From: Candidatus Omnitrophota bacterium
Lineage (GTDB): Bacteria; Hinthialibacterota; Hinthialibacteria; JAKQFZ01
NCBI GenBank assembly: GCA_029558215.1
Contig: JAKQFZ010001164.1
Span: forward strand, 1-13,742
Direction of reading: 5' to 3'
DNA: 13,742 bases
In this document: in pieces, positions 7,146 to 13,742 of the stretch
How positions within the stretch are numbered: the first letter of the stretch is position 1
How the letters are laid out: each line of letters starts with the position of its first letter
Notes under the pieces: generated by a model
Seen by the model: the letters and a program-made list of their open reading frames with translations, nothing else
Told to the model about the DNA's origin: nothing
The model's database searches: none
Position numbers and translations under genes: made by a program

Positions 7146-7175
7146 TTGACGGTTGTGTGTGGCCTATGGTATTTT
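7146..7175 (+). promoter_or_regulatory. Candidate sigma70-type promoter for the iorAB-paaK-liv unit
   Basis: TTGACG (7146-7151) and TATTTT (7170-7175) are separated by 18 bases and match the vegetative -35/-10 pattern well. Transcription would begin near 7182, about 125 bases before the iorA start. The position in the divergent gap between oppositely directed genes supports it. Confidence 0.5.
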
Positions 7176-7181
7176 CCGAAA

Positions 7182-7307
7182 ACTCAACGTGTGGCGGTGA
7201 ATAAAATAACGGCCACAAAGTCAAGAGTAAGTAGTGCTCGTTGCATCATAGCATTGCCTTTGGTTTGAGCGATGGGTGCACTCATTTTTCCTAAAGGATG
7301 GAGATTC
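7182..7307 (+). promoter_or_regulatory. Untranslated leader of iorA with two possible hairpins
   Basis: If the promoter at 7146-7175 is right, the iorA message has a leader of about 125 bases. It contains TGTGGC/GCCACA (7190-7195 and 7212-7217, 16-base loop). It also contains a short stem ATGGG/CTCAT (7272-7276 and 7281-7285, one G-U pair, 4-base loop) whose 3' arm runs straight into five T residues at 7285-7289. The second looks like a weak terminator just ahead of the ribosome site, which would suit attenuation. No known riboswitch core or T-box sequence is visible, and no leader peptide rich in aromatic codons is present. Confidence 0.3.
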
Positions 7308-9038
7308 ATGCGGGAACTTGCTTCAGGAAATCAGGCGATAGCACGTGGGGCGTGGGAAGCCGGAGTCGTTCTGGCCACGGCTTACCCGGGAACTCCCAGC
7401 ACGGAGATACTGGAAGAAATTGTCAAGTACCCAGAGATAGACGCCTCCTGGTCGCCCAATGAGAAGGTGGCTCTGGAAGTTGGCATGGGTGGAGCGTTTG
7501 CGGGTGCTCGTGTGCTGGTGGCGATGAAACACGTTGGTGTCAATGTTGCCGCAGATCCTCTGATGACGTTGTCCTATACCGGCCTTAAGGGTGGGTTGGT
7601 TCTTATCAGTGCGGATGATCCTGGAATGCACAGCTCACAGAATGAGCAGGACAACCGGTACTACGCTCGTTTTGCCAAGATTCCAATGCTTGAACCAAGT
7701 GACAGTGAAGAAGCAAGGCAGTTCGTGAAACTCGCCTTTGAAATCAGCGAACGTTTTGACACACCGGTTATGTTGCGCTGTACAACTCGTGTCAATCATG
7801 GCAAGTCCATCATCAACTTGGAAGAGCGTGTGATGCCGGAATGCCCAATTGCTTTTGAGCGGAATCAACAGAAGTACGTCATGATTCCCGCCTATGCTCG
7901 AAAGCGCCATGAAGTGGTGGAATCCAGATATCAGGATTTGGCACTGTACAGCGAGGAGTGCTCTCTGAATCGATTGGAGCCAGGCTCTGATGAACTGGGC
8001 ATCATCACCAGTGGTGCTTCGTATCACTATGCGCGTGAAGCGGCTCCGGAAGCAACGTTCCTGAAACTTGGTTTTTCCTATCCACTACCGGAGAGTTTGA
8101 TTAGGGATTTTTTCTCCCGTGTCAAGAAGGTTGCTGTCGTTGAGGAACTCGAACCTTTCCTTGAAGAACAACTTTTGCAGATGGGTCTATCCCTCACGCC
8201 CAAACCGGTTGCGTTTCGGCTTGGAGAATATGATCCGGACAGGGTTCGTGAACTTCTCGGTCGACCGGTGGCCGAAGTCGTTGGGGCCGTGGCAACTCCG
8301 GGGCGTCCGCCTGTCATGTGTGCTGGGTGTCCTCATCGTCCCGTATTCACCGTCCTGAAGAAGATGAAGATGATTGTCACAGGCGATATCGGTTGTTACA
8401 CCCTCGGGACTCTGCCGCCTTTGTCTGCTCTGGATACATGTGTTTGTATGGGAGCGGGGATCGGCCATGCGTTTGGGATGACTCGTGTGCTGCCTGAAGA
8501 ACAGCGCAGGAAGGTGGTTGCGGTCATTGGAGACTCGACCTTTATCCACTCCGGAATCACGCCTCTGATTGATATGGTCTACAACAAAGGATGTTCGACC
8601 GTCATCATTCTTGACAATCGCACCACGGCTATGACTGGTCGTCAGGAACATCCAGGCACCGGACGCACACTCAAAGGCGATCCTGCAAAGCAGCTGGATT
8701 TGTTCAAGTTGTGTCAAAGCGTGGGGGTGGAAGATGTCAGGATGGTGGATCCCTACGATCTTGCGGCAGTGCAAGAAGCCATCACTCATGCCGTGGAGTC
8801 AGATCAGCCCTCAGTCATCATCACAAACCGTCCGTGTGTTCTCATTCGATCCAACCGCACTGAAGCCCTGTGGATTGATGAGGAAAAGTGTCGCAGCTGT
8901 GGGCTCTGTGCCAAAACAGGTTGTCCTGCCATCCTGGACAGGGAAGGCAAGTTCATGATAGACTCTTCAAAATGTTGGGCTTGCGGACTTTGTCGGCAGG
9001 TCTGTCCATTTGAAGCCATTTCGGAGAGGGAGAATTGA
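7308..9038 (+). CDS. iorA: Indolepyruvate:ferredoxin oxidoreductase, alpha subunit
   Basis: IorA with IorB oxidatively decarboxylates aryl-pyruvates (from Trp, Phe, Tyr) to aryl-acetyl-CoA, passing two electrons to ferredoxin. The 576 residues show the expected order. The N-terminal transketolase-pyrimidine part has LASGNQAIARGAWEAG (4-19) and YPGTPSTEI (26-34). MCAGCPHRPVF (337-347) marks the thiamine-pyrophosphate half, with GDIGCYTLG (359-367) and the diphosphate-binding GDSTFIHSG...LDN...AMTG (408-444). The C-terminal ferredoxin domain has Cys528/531/534/539 (C-x2-C-x2-C-x4-C-P) and Cys556/559/562/566 (C-x2-C-x2-C-x3-C-P), enough for two 4Fe-4S clusters. An in-frame ATG at 7272 is possible, but family members begin at the M-x-E-L-x-S-G-N motif, and the ATG at 7308 has AAGGA and GGAG just upstream. 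The stop overlaps the iorB start by one base. Confidence 0.96.
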   Translation: MRELASGNQAIARGAWEAGVVLATAYPGTPSTEILEEIVKYPEIDASWSPNEKVALEVGMGGAFAGARVLVAMKHVGVNVAADPLMTLSYTGLKGGLVLISADDPGMHSSQNEQDNRYYARFAKIPMLEPSDSEEARQFVKLAFEISERFDTPVMLRCTTRVNHGKSIINLEERVMPECPIAFERNQQKYVMIPAYARKRHEVVESRYQDLALYSEECSLNRLEPGSDELGIITSGASYHYAREAAPEATFLKLGFSYPLPESLIRDFFSRVKKVAVVEELEPFLEEQLLQMGLSLTPKPVAFRLGEYDPDRVRELLGRPVAEVVGAVATPGRPPVMCAGCPHRPVFTVLKKMKMIVTGDIGCYTLGTLPPLSALDTCVCMGAGIGHAFGMTRVLPEEQRRKVVAVIGDSTFIHSGITPLIDMVYNKGCSTVIILDNRTTAMTGRQEHPGTGRTLKGDPAKQLDLFKLCQSVGVEDVRMVDPYDLAAVQEAITHAVESDQPSVIITNRPCVLIRSNRTEALWIDEEKCRSCGLCAKTGCPAILDREGKFMIDSSKCWACGLCRQVCPFEAISEREN

Positions 9039-9532
9039 TGTCATCGCAGGAGTCCTTTCAAGTCATTTTTGCCGGTGTTGGGGGGCAGGGAGTCTTGCTC
9101 GCCAGTGAGATTACTGCCTTGGTCGCCTTTGAAGAGGGTCTGGACGTCAAGAAGAGTGAAGTGCATGGGATGTCCCAGCGAGGGGGCAGTGTTGTCAGCC
9201 ACGTTCGCATGGGTGAACGGGTGTTCTCCCCGCTCATCTCGAAAGGCCAGGGAGATGCGCTCGTTGCCTTTGAGGCATCCGAGTCCTGCCGTTACGAAGC
9301 TTTTCTCAAACCTGACGCGGTTCGAATTGATCCAAGTTCGATTTCGATGGAAGCACTTCCGCATCCACGAACAGCGAACATTTTCATCGTCGGCTGCCTG
9401 GCTCGACTTCTTCCCTTTCAGCAGCGGACATGGGAGAAGGTCATCAGCGAGATGGTACATCCGAACACTCTGGAGATGAACCTTGAAGCATTTCGGCGAG
9501 GTCTGAAGGTATCTCCGAGGGAGGCTCAATAA
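9038..9532 (+). CDS. iorB: Indolepyruvate:ferredoxin oxidoreductase, beta subunit
   Basis: This is the small subunit that pairs with IorA. Its 164 residues form the pyruvate/ketoisovalerate oxidoreductase gamma-type domain. FAGVGGQGVLLASEI (11-25) is the glycine-rich CoA/nucleotide-related loop. EVHGMSQRGGSVVSHVR (41-57) is the signature of this subunit type, followed by DALVAFE (73-79) and HPRTANIFIVG (109-119). The protein is somewhat shorter than many IorB proteins (often near 190 residues), but all core motifs are present and the ends look natural. The start is ATG at 9038 inside the TGATG overlap with the iorA stop, with GGGAG nearby; a TTG one codon earlier is unlikely. The stop overlaps the next gene as TAATG, so iorA, iorB and the ligase gene are translationally coupled. 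Confidence 0.95.
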   Translation: MSSQESFQVIFAGVGGQGVLLASEITALVAFEEGLDVKKSEVHGMSQRGGSVVSHVRMGERVFSPLISKGQGDALVAFEASESCRYEAFLKPDAVRIDPSSISMEALPHPRTANIFIVGCLARLLPFQQRTWEKVISEMVHPNTLEMNLEAFRRGLKVSPREAQ

Positions 9533-10833
9533 TGTGGAACCCAAAAGTGGAATGCATGCCCCGTAAGGACGTGCAGGCTCTGCAACTGGAACGGTTGAGG
9601 CACACCGTGGGTCGAGTCTATCAGAATGTGCCCGCTTACAGAGAGAAGTTTGACAAGGCTGGTGTGAAGCCCCAAGACATCAAGACTCTTGAGGACTTGC
9701 AGCGACTGCCTTTCACTGCAAAGGATGATCTGAGACAGAACTATCCCTTCGGCATGTTTGCTGTTCCCATGGAAGATGTTGTTCGCATCCATTCTTCGTC
9801 GGGGACTACGGGCAAACCGACAGTTGTAGGCTACACTCGAAACGACATTCAAGTGTGGGCTGAAGTGATGGCGCGAACCATTGGCTGTGCAGGTGGGGAC
9901 AAGACCAGTGTGGTTCAGGTGACCTACGGATACGGTCTTTTCACAGGAGGTCTGGGGGTTCACTATGGTTCTGAACTCATGGGATGTACCACAATCCCGA
10001 TCTCAGGTGGAAACAGCAAGCGTCAGGTCATGATTATGGAGGACTTCGGCACCACCATTCTGGCGTGTACTCCGTCTTACGCTCTCGCCCTCGCGGAAGT
10101 GCTGGTCGAGGAGAAGATTGACCGTTCGAAACTGAAGTTAAGGGCAGGCATCTTCGGCGCAGAGCCTTGGACAAACGAGATGCGGGATGAACTGGAGAAG
10201 CGTTGGGGTATCCTCGCTCTGGATATCTACGGTCTGAGTGAGATCATCGGGCCTGGCGTTTCCAGCGAATGTGATCGGAAATGCGGTCTGCACATCAACG
10301 AAGATCATTTCATTCCGGAGATCATTGACCCGGAGACGGGAAATGTTCTGCCGGATGGAGAACTGGGAGAACTGGTCTTTACCTGTGTGACCAAGGAAGC
10401 CTTTCCGGTGATCCGATACAGAACGCGTGATCTATCGCGTCTCTTCCGAGAGCCCTGTGCCTGCGGTCGAACGCTGACTCGAATGGAGCGTGTGAGCGGT
10501 CGTACAGACGACATGTTGATCATCCGTGGAGTGAACGTGTTCCCGTCGCAGATTGAGAGTGTTCTGGTCAAAGTCGAGGGAGCCGAACCGCACTACCTTA
10601 TCATTGTAGATCGGGTTGGTGCTTTGGATGATATCGAAGTGCAGGTAGAGCTGAGTGACTCCGCCTTCTCGGACGAGGTGCGGAAGATTGAAGACTTGAG
10701 AACTCGAATCGCGGGTGAGTTGTATGGAGTTCTCGGACTTCATGCCAAGGTAAAACTTGTGGAGCCAAAGACCATTGAAAGAAGTATGGGCAAAGCCAGG
10801 CGTGTTATAGACAAGCGCAGAGGTGATGCATAG
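9532..10833 (+). CDS. paaK: Phenylacetate-CoA ligase (PaaK family)
   Basis: This adenylate-forming enzyme activates phenylacetate or a related aryl-acetate with ATP and CoA to the aryl-acetyl-CoA, AMP and pyrophosphate. The 433-residue length is usual for PaaK. Motifs in order: the phosphate loop SSSGTTGKP (88-96), GAEPW (209-213), YGLSEIIGPG (233-242), GELVFT (279-284), IRYRTRDLSRL (294-304), GRTDDMLIIRG (323-333) and, in the C-terminal lid, ERSMGKARRV (416-425) with probable catalytic Lys421. Cys247, Cys251, Cys309 and Cys311 may form a structural metal site. The start overlaps the iorB stop. Next to iorAB it links free aryl-acetates with the CoA esters that IorAB makes or uses. It could prefer indoleacetate or hydroxyphenylacetate; the sequence does not decide this. 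Confidence 0.94.
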   Translation: MWNPKVECMPRKDVQALQLERLRHTVGRVYQNVPAYREKFDKAGVKPQDIKTLEDLQRLPFTAKDDLRQNYPFGMFAVPMEDVVRIHSSSGTTGKPTVVGYTRNDIQVWAEVMARTIGCAGGDKTSVVQVTYGYGLFTGGLGVHYGSELMGCTTIPISGGNSKRQVMIMEDFGTTILACTPSYALALAEVLVEEKIDRSKLKLRAGIFGAEPWTNEMRDELEKRWGILALDIYGLSEIIGPGVSSECDRKCGLHINEDHFIPEIIDPETGNVLPDGELGELVFTCVTKEAFPVIRYRTRDLSRLFREPCACGRTLTRMERVSGRTDDMLIIRGVNVFPSQIESVLVKVEGAEPHYLIIVDRVGALDDIEVQVELSDSAFSDEVRKIEDLRTRIAGELYGVLGLHAKVKLVEPKTIERSMGKARRVIDKRRGDA

Positions 10834-10862
10834 AGAGTTGTTTGCAGAGAACCTGTTCACTC

Positions 10863-10869
10863 AGGAGGG
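10863..10869 (+). promoter_or_regulatory. Strong ribosome-binding site that fixes the ACT-protein start
   Basis: AGGAGGG lies seven bases before the ATG at 10877 and matches the 16S anti-Shine-Dalgarno sequence almost fully. It rules out the in-frame GTG at 10823, which lies inside the ligase gene and would add 18 residues unlike any ACT protein. Confidence 0.8.
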
Positions 10870-10876
10870 TGAAACG

Positions 10877-11308
10877 ATGAAACTGAAGCAGATATCAATC
10901 TTCATGGAAAATCGAAAGGGACGCTTGGCAGAGGTTGCCAGAGTCCTGGGGAATGCCAACATCAACATTCGAGCCCTATCCTTGGCTGACACATCTGATT
11001 TTGGCATTCTTCGCCTGATCGTCAACGAGGTAGACACCGCTTTCAAAGTGCTTAAAGACAACGGCTTCACTGTTCGGGATACCGAAGTTGTTGCTGTTGA
11101 AGTGGAAGACCACCCCGGTGGCTTGGCGGAAGTTCTGGCGGTGCTCGCCAAAGAAGACTTGAACGTGGAATACATGTATGCCTTCGTGGAGAAGTCCGAG
11201 AACAAGGCTGTGTTGGTATTTCGGATTGAAGAACTCACCAAGGCGATAAACACTCTTCAGAAGGCAGGCATCCGTATTCTAACTGGTGAACAGATATACA
11301 AGATGTAG
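10877..11308 (+). CDS. Tandem ACT-domain protein, probable amino-acid sensor
   Basis: The 143-residue protein consists of two ACT domains and nothing else. The first (about 4-68) begins QISIFMENRKGRLAEVARVL and the second (about 72-138) contains VEVEDHPGGLAEVLAVL. Both show the ligand-binding turn (N-R-K-G-R-L and H-P-G-G-L) at the end of the first strand, followed by a helix. Stand-alone double-ACT proteins of this length are often found beside iorAB and PaaK-type ligase genes in anaerobes. They are thought to bind amino acids and modulate enzymes, but a biochemical role has not been fixed. It has no DNA-binding region, so it would act on proteins in the cytoplasm, perhaps IorAB, the ligase or an aminotransferase. 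It follows the ligase gene after 43 bases and precedes the Liv transporter genes. Confidence 0.9.
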   Translation: MKLKQISIFMENRKGRLAEVARVLGNANINIRALSLADTSDFGILRLIVNEVDTAFKVLKDNGFTVRDTEVVAVEVEDHPGGLAEVLAVLAKEDLNVEYMYAFVEKSENKAVLVFRIEELTKAINTLQKAGIRILTGEQIYKM

Positions 11309-11504
11309 TGGTTTGCATGAACAGTGAAATGCGATGGAGTGCTGAGTCTCTGCGACTGGGCAGGTTGTTTGAGACTGGTCTGGGGGACACTGAGGTAATG
11401 GGTGTTCTTGTTCGAAGGAAGGAGGGATCAGCGAAACGGAAGATTGGTGGGGTCTCGGGTATCGGGAATTCAGATCACTGGAGAAATCGGGAGGTTTCAA
11501 AAAG

Positions 11505-12650
11505 ATGAAGACCATGCAAAGGATGTCATTGGTTTTACTTGTTCTTATGGTAACGCATGTGGGTTGGTGTGCTGATACAATAAAGGTCGGCGCACTCTTT
11601 TCTGTCACCGGCAAAGGATCTTTTCTGGGTGAGCCAGAGAAGAACACGGCCGCCATGATCGCCGAAGAGATCAATGCCAAAGGGGGCATCAACGGAAAAA
11701 AGATCGAACTGCTTGTCGAGGACACAGAGTCCAGTGAAGCGACAGCCGTTATGGCAGCACAGAAACTGATCTCAAGAGATCAGGTCGTGGCGATCATTGG
11801 ACCGTCCACCAGTGGAGAGACGATGGCTGTGTTGAGAATCTGCGAAGAACAGAAAGTTCCCTTGGTTTCTTGTGCTGCAGCCGCCCCTATCGTTCAGCCG
11901 GTCGCCGAAAGAAAGTGGATTTTCAAGAGTCCGCAGATGGACTCCGATTGCGTCGTTCGAATCTTCGAGCACATGAAGACCAAGGGTATTGACAAGGTCG
12001 GTATTATCACCATCACCGATGGGTTTGGGAAATCTGGCCGTGATCAGTTGCTGAAACTTGCCACAGAGATGGAGATCACGGTGGTTGCGGATGAAACCTA
12101 CGCTCCCACGGACACGGATATGACCGCACAGTTGACCAAAATTAAGGCATCGGAAGCCAAGGCCGTTGTGAACTGGTCTATCGGGCCAACTCAGTCGCTT
12201 ATCCCCAAGAACATGAAGCAGCTGGGAATGACCATTCCCCTCTATCAGAGCCATGGTTTCGGGAACCTGAAGTATGTTGAGGCGGCTGGTGATTCAGCGG
12301 AAGGGATCATCTTCCCAGCGGGACGTCTTCTGGTTGCTGATGAACTGCCTGCAGATCACCCGCAGAAGAAGGTTCTTGTTGATTACAAGACAGCCTATGA
12401 AGCGAAGTTCGGTGGTTCTGTGAGCACATTCGGTGGTCACGCCTATGACGCATTGCATCTCGTTGCGAAAGCCGCTGTACTCGGTGCACCGACACGGGAA
12501 GGCATTCGAGACGGTCTGGAGAAGATTCAAGGTTTTGTTGGCACGGCAGGTATATTCAACATGTCCGACACCGACCACCTTGGTCTCACCAAAGACGCAT
12601 TTGAGATGCTGACCGTGAAGAACGGCAAGTTTGTCATTCTTAAGGACTGA
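11505..12650 (+). CDS. livK: ABC transporter substrate-binding protein, Liv (branched-chain amino acid) type
   Basis: This 381-residue periplasmic binding protein belongs to the LivJ/LivK family (type I fold). Residues 1-23 form a signal peptide with a basic start, a hydrophobic core (LVLLVLMV) and an Ala-Asp cleavage site at 23/24. Cys22 is preceded by Trp, so it is not a convincing lipobox. Mature features are IKVGALFSVTGKGSFLG (26-42), AEEINAKGGINGKKIELLVED (a family hallmark, 53-73), AIIGPSTSGETMAV (94-107) and GHAYDALHLVAKA (about 311-323). The ligand may be a branched-chain or, given the neighbours, an aromatic amino acid. It starts 196 bases after the ACT gene. That gap holds no credible gene and no clear promoter; it has one long-loop inverted repeat (AGTCTC...GAGACT). 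GGGAGG lies upstream of the ATG. Confidence 0.93.
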   Translation: MKTMQRMSLVLLVLMVTHVGWCADTIKVGALFSVTGKGSFLGEPEKNTAAMIAEEINAKGGINGKKIELLVEDTESSEATAVMAAQKLISRDQVVAIIGPSTSGETMAVLRICEEQKVPLVSCAAAAPIVQPVAERKWIFKSPQMDSDCVVRIFEHMKTKGIDKVGIITITDGFGKSGRDQLLKLATEMEITVVADETYAPTDTDMTAQLTKIKASEAKAVVNWSIGPTQSLIPKNMKQLGMTIPLYQSHGFGNLKYVEAAGDSAEGIIFPAGRLLVADELPADHPQKKVLVDYKTAYEAKFGGSVSTFGGHAYDALHLVAKAAVLGAPTREGIRDGLEKIQGFVGTAGIFNMSDTDHLGLTKDAFEMLTVKNGKFVILKD

Positions 12651-12657
12651 GCTGTCT

Positions 12658-12679
12658 CATTGTGGAACGTTCCGCAATG
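12658..12679 (+). repeat. 22-base dyad between livK and livH
   Basis: Seven bases after the livK stop lies a near-perfect inverted repeat of two 11-base arms centred on GGAACGTTCC. Ten of eleven base pairs match and the odd pair would be G-U in RNA. It has no following T tract, so it is not a standard intrinsic terminator. It could be an operator, or an RNA hairpin that protects the livK message from 3' decay and so raises binding protein over permease. Confidence 0.6.
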
Positions 12680-12704
12680 GTGACGCAGAAATACTGAATC
12701 GAGT

Positions 12705-12734
12705 CCTCGCCCGTTCCCAAGGGGACGGGCGGGG
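12705..12734 (+). promoter_or_regulatory. GC-rich hairpin just before livH
   Basis: CCTCGCCCGTTCCC (12705-12718) can pair with GGGGACGGGCGGGG (12721-12734), up to 14 pairs including two G-U pairs, with the innermost pairs opened to make a loop. The 3' arm ends next to GGGGACAGG, the only plausible ribosome site upstream of the livH ATG at 12750. The hairpin may therefore mask that site or pause transcription. No T tract follows. The pairing is seen in the sequence; the effect is inferred. Confidence 0.5.
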
Positions 12735-12749
12735 ACAGGTTTTGAAGGT

Positions 12750-13643
12750 ATGTCGCTTTACAGCCAGATTCTCCAATTCATCCTCACCGGCCTGACTGTT
12801 GGGAGTATCTACGGCCTAGTGGCCGTAGGGTTCAACATCATCTACAACTCGACCGGGATTATCAATCTTGCCCAGGGAGAGTTTGTGATGTTGGGTGGGA
12901 TGAGCGCGGTCTGGCTGGTTGAAAGTCTTCATGTTCCTGTCTTTCTGGCCTTTCCCATCAGCGTTCTGATGGTGACGATTGTCGGAATCTTGATGGAGAC
13001 TCTTGCGATTCGACCAGTCAAGAAAGCTGACGTTCTTTCGATGATTATCTGCACTGTGGGCGCGTCCGTCTTCTTGAAAGGACTTGTCATGTTCGTCTGG
13101 GGTAAGCAGACGCATGCGCTTCCCCATTTCTCAACGGAAAACGCTATCTTTATCGCGGGCGCTTCAATTCTGCCTCAGACGCTGTGGGTTTGGGGTATCA
13201 CAGCACTGATTGTATTCGGACTTTGGCTCTTTTTTGACAAGACGCTGCTGGGCAAAGCGATGCGTGCCTGCTCCTACAATCGGGATGCGGCATCATTGGT
13301 CGGCATCAGCGCCACCAAGATGGTCATGTTGTCTTTTGCCCTTAGCGCGGCAGTCGGAGCTGCAGCGGGTGTGGCAATCACACCCATGACATTGATGAGC
13401 TATGAACGGGGCACTATGTTGGGACTAAAGGGCTTCGCCGCGGGGATACTGGGGGGCTTAGGAAATCCTTTTGGCGGAGTTGTCGCAGGCCTTATGATTG
13501 GGGTATTGGAAGGTCTGGCGGCAGGTTCTCGACTCTCTCACTACAAAGATGCTGTTGCTCTTGTGGTACTCCTGGCAATGTTGTTTGTTCGGCCGAGTGG
13601 CCTTTTTGTTGGTGCGGAAGCAGGCAGGCTCAAGAAACACTGA
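12750..13643 (+). CDS. livH: Branched-chain amino acid ABC transporter permease, LivH type
   Basis: The 297-residue protein is an integral membrane permease of the Liv type that forms the channel with LivM. It begins with QFILTGLTVGSIYGLVAVG (9-27) and the family hallmark GIINLAQGEFVMLGG (36-50). Six further hydrophobic spans follow. The cytoplasmic loop GKAMRACSYNRDAASLVGIS (about 168-187) is the coupling region that contacts the ATPase. The end GLKGFAAGILGGLGNPFGG (225-243) and the HYKDAVALVVLLAMLFVRPSG stretch (265-285) are typical. Length matches the family. It follows livK after 99 bases that hold a dyad and a hairpin. A livM start lies 53 bases downstream, so the LIV operon continues past the window. 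The transported amino acid cannot be read from the permease. Confidence 0.95.
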   Translation: MSLYSQILQFILTGLTVGSIYGLVAVGFNIIYNSTGIINLAQGEFVMLGGMSAVWLVESLHVPVFLAFPISVLMVTIVGILMETLAIRPVKKADVLSMIICTVGASVFLKGLVMFVWGKQTHALPHFSTENAIFIAGASILPQTLWVWGITALIVFGLWLFFDKTLLGKAMRACSYNRDAASLVGISATKMVMLSFALSAAVGAAAGVAITPMTLMSYERGTMLGLKGFAAGILGGLGNPFGGVVAGLMIGVLEGLAAGSRLSHYKDAVALVVLLAMLFVRPSGLFVGAEAGRLKKH

Positions 13644-13696
13644 ACGTGGCAGTATCTGCTTCCGATATATCGAAACCTGTTGGAGAGTGATTCTGA

Positions 13697-13742
13697 GTGG
13701 GTAGGAAGAACGTTATAGCGCTTAGTGTTTTTGCTGCTGTAC
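13697..13742 (+). CDS. livM: Start of a LivM-type permease gene (partial)
   Basis: A GTG at 13697, nine bases after a GGAGAG ribosome site, opens a frame that runs off the window edge and reads MGRKNVIALSVFAAV. A short basic start running into a hydrophobic span fits the first helix of a LivM permease, which normally follows livH. Only 15 codons are visible, so the call depends on gene order. Confidence 0.6.
   Translation, partial: MGRKNVIALSVFAAV

Noticed and set aside
7272..7307. Upstream ATG extending IorA by 12 residues
   Set aside because: The extra residues do not fit the family N-terminus, and the ATG at 7308 has its own ribosome site; the upstream ATG lies in a possible hairpin.
11347..11380. 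AGTCTC...GAGACT inverted repeat before livK as terminator or T-box stem
   Set aside because: Six pairs across a loop of about 20 bases, no T run and no T-box consensus nearby.
11308..11508. 66-residue ORF between the ACT gene and livK
   Set aside because: Low-complexity Gly/Arg-rich product without motif or ribosome site, overlapping both neighbours; it looks like read-through of an intergenic stretch.

Overview
The window looks like chromosomal DNA of an anaerobic or facultatively anaerobic bacterium with a Gram-negative type envelope. The reasons are a lipobox lipoprotein, a periplasmic-type binding protein and a ferredoxin-dependent 2-keto acid oxidoreductase. GC content is moderate, most starts are ATG, and Shine-Dalgarno sites are GGAG-like. 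Uroporphyrinogen-decarboxylase-like proteins, small amidohydrolases and a protein with repeated 'VLDGF.GLH'-like propeller blades recall little-studied phyla such as Hydrogenedentota or Sumerlaeota. That placement is a weak inference. I see no rRNA, tRNA, CRISPR array, insertion sequence or phage gene.

Region 1 (1-2989, + strand) is accessory. It opens with the tail of a membrane protein, possibly O-antigen ligase/polymerase-like. Next comes an unrecognised 583-residue protein with about seven membrane spans fused to a repeat domain that looks like a beta-propeller. Then come a GNAT acetyltransferase and a gene-poor stretch holding a small YgiT/MqsA-like zinc-finger protein that lacks one expected cysteine and has no recognisable toxin partner.

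Region 2 (2990-7052, - strand) is a probable transcription unit read right to left. It encodes a secreted papain-like (C1) lipoprotein peptidase, a metal-dependent amidohydrolase, an overlapping amidohydrolase-like protein with its metal ligands lost, and, after a 225-base gap with two hairpins, a uroporphyrinogen-decarboxylase-family protein. The job of this set is unknown, and it is the least explained part of the window.

Region 3 (7101-13742, + strand) starts from a divergent promoter pair and is a tightly packed unit: iorA, iorB, a PaaK-type phenylacetate-CoA ligase, a double-ACT-domain protein, then livK, livH and the first codons of livM, cut by the window edge. The likely logic is uptake of amino acids through a Liv-type ABC transporter. 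Aryl-pyruvates (made by a transaminase not seen here) are oxidised to aryl-acetyl-CoA by IorAB, and the PaaK ligase links these to free aryl-acetates. The ACT protein would sense an amino acid. The route could also run in reverse, making aromatic amino acids from aryl-acetates. Between livK and livH lie a 22-bp dyad and a GC-rich hairpin that may set the ratio of binding protein to permease.
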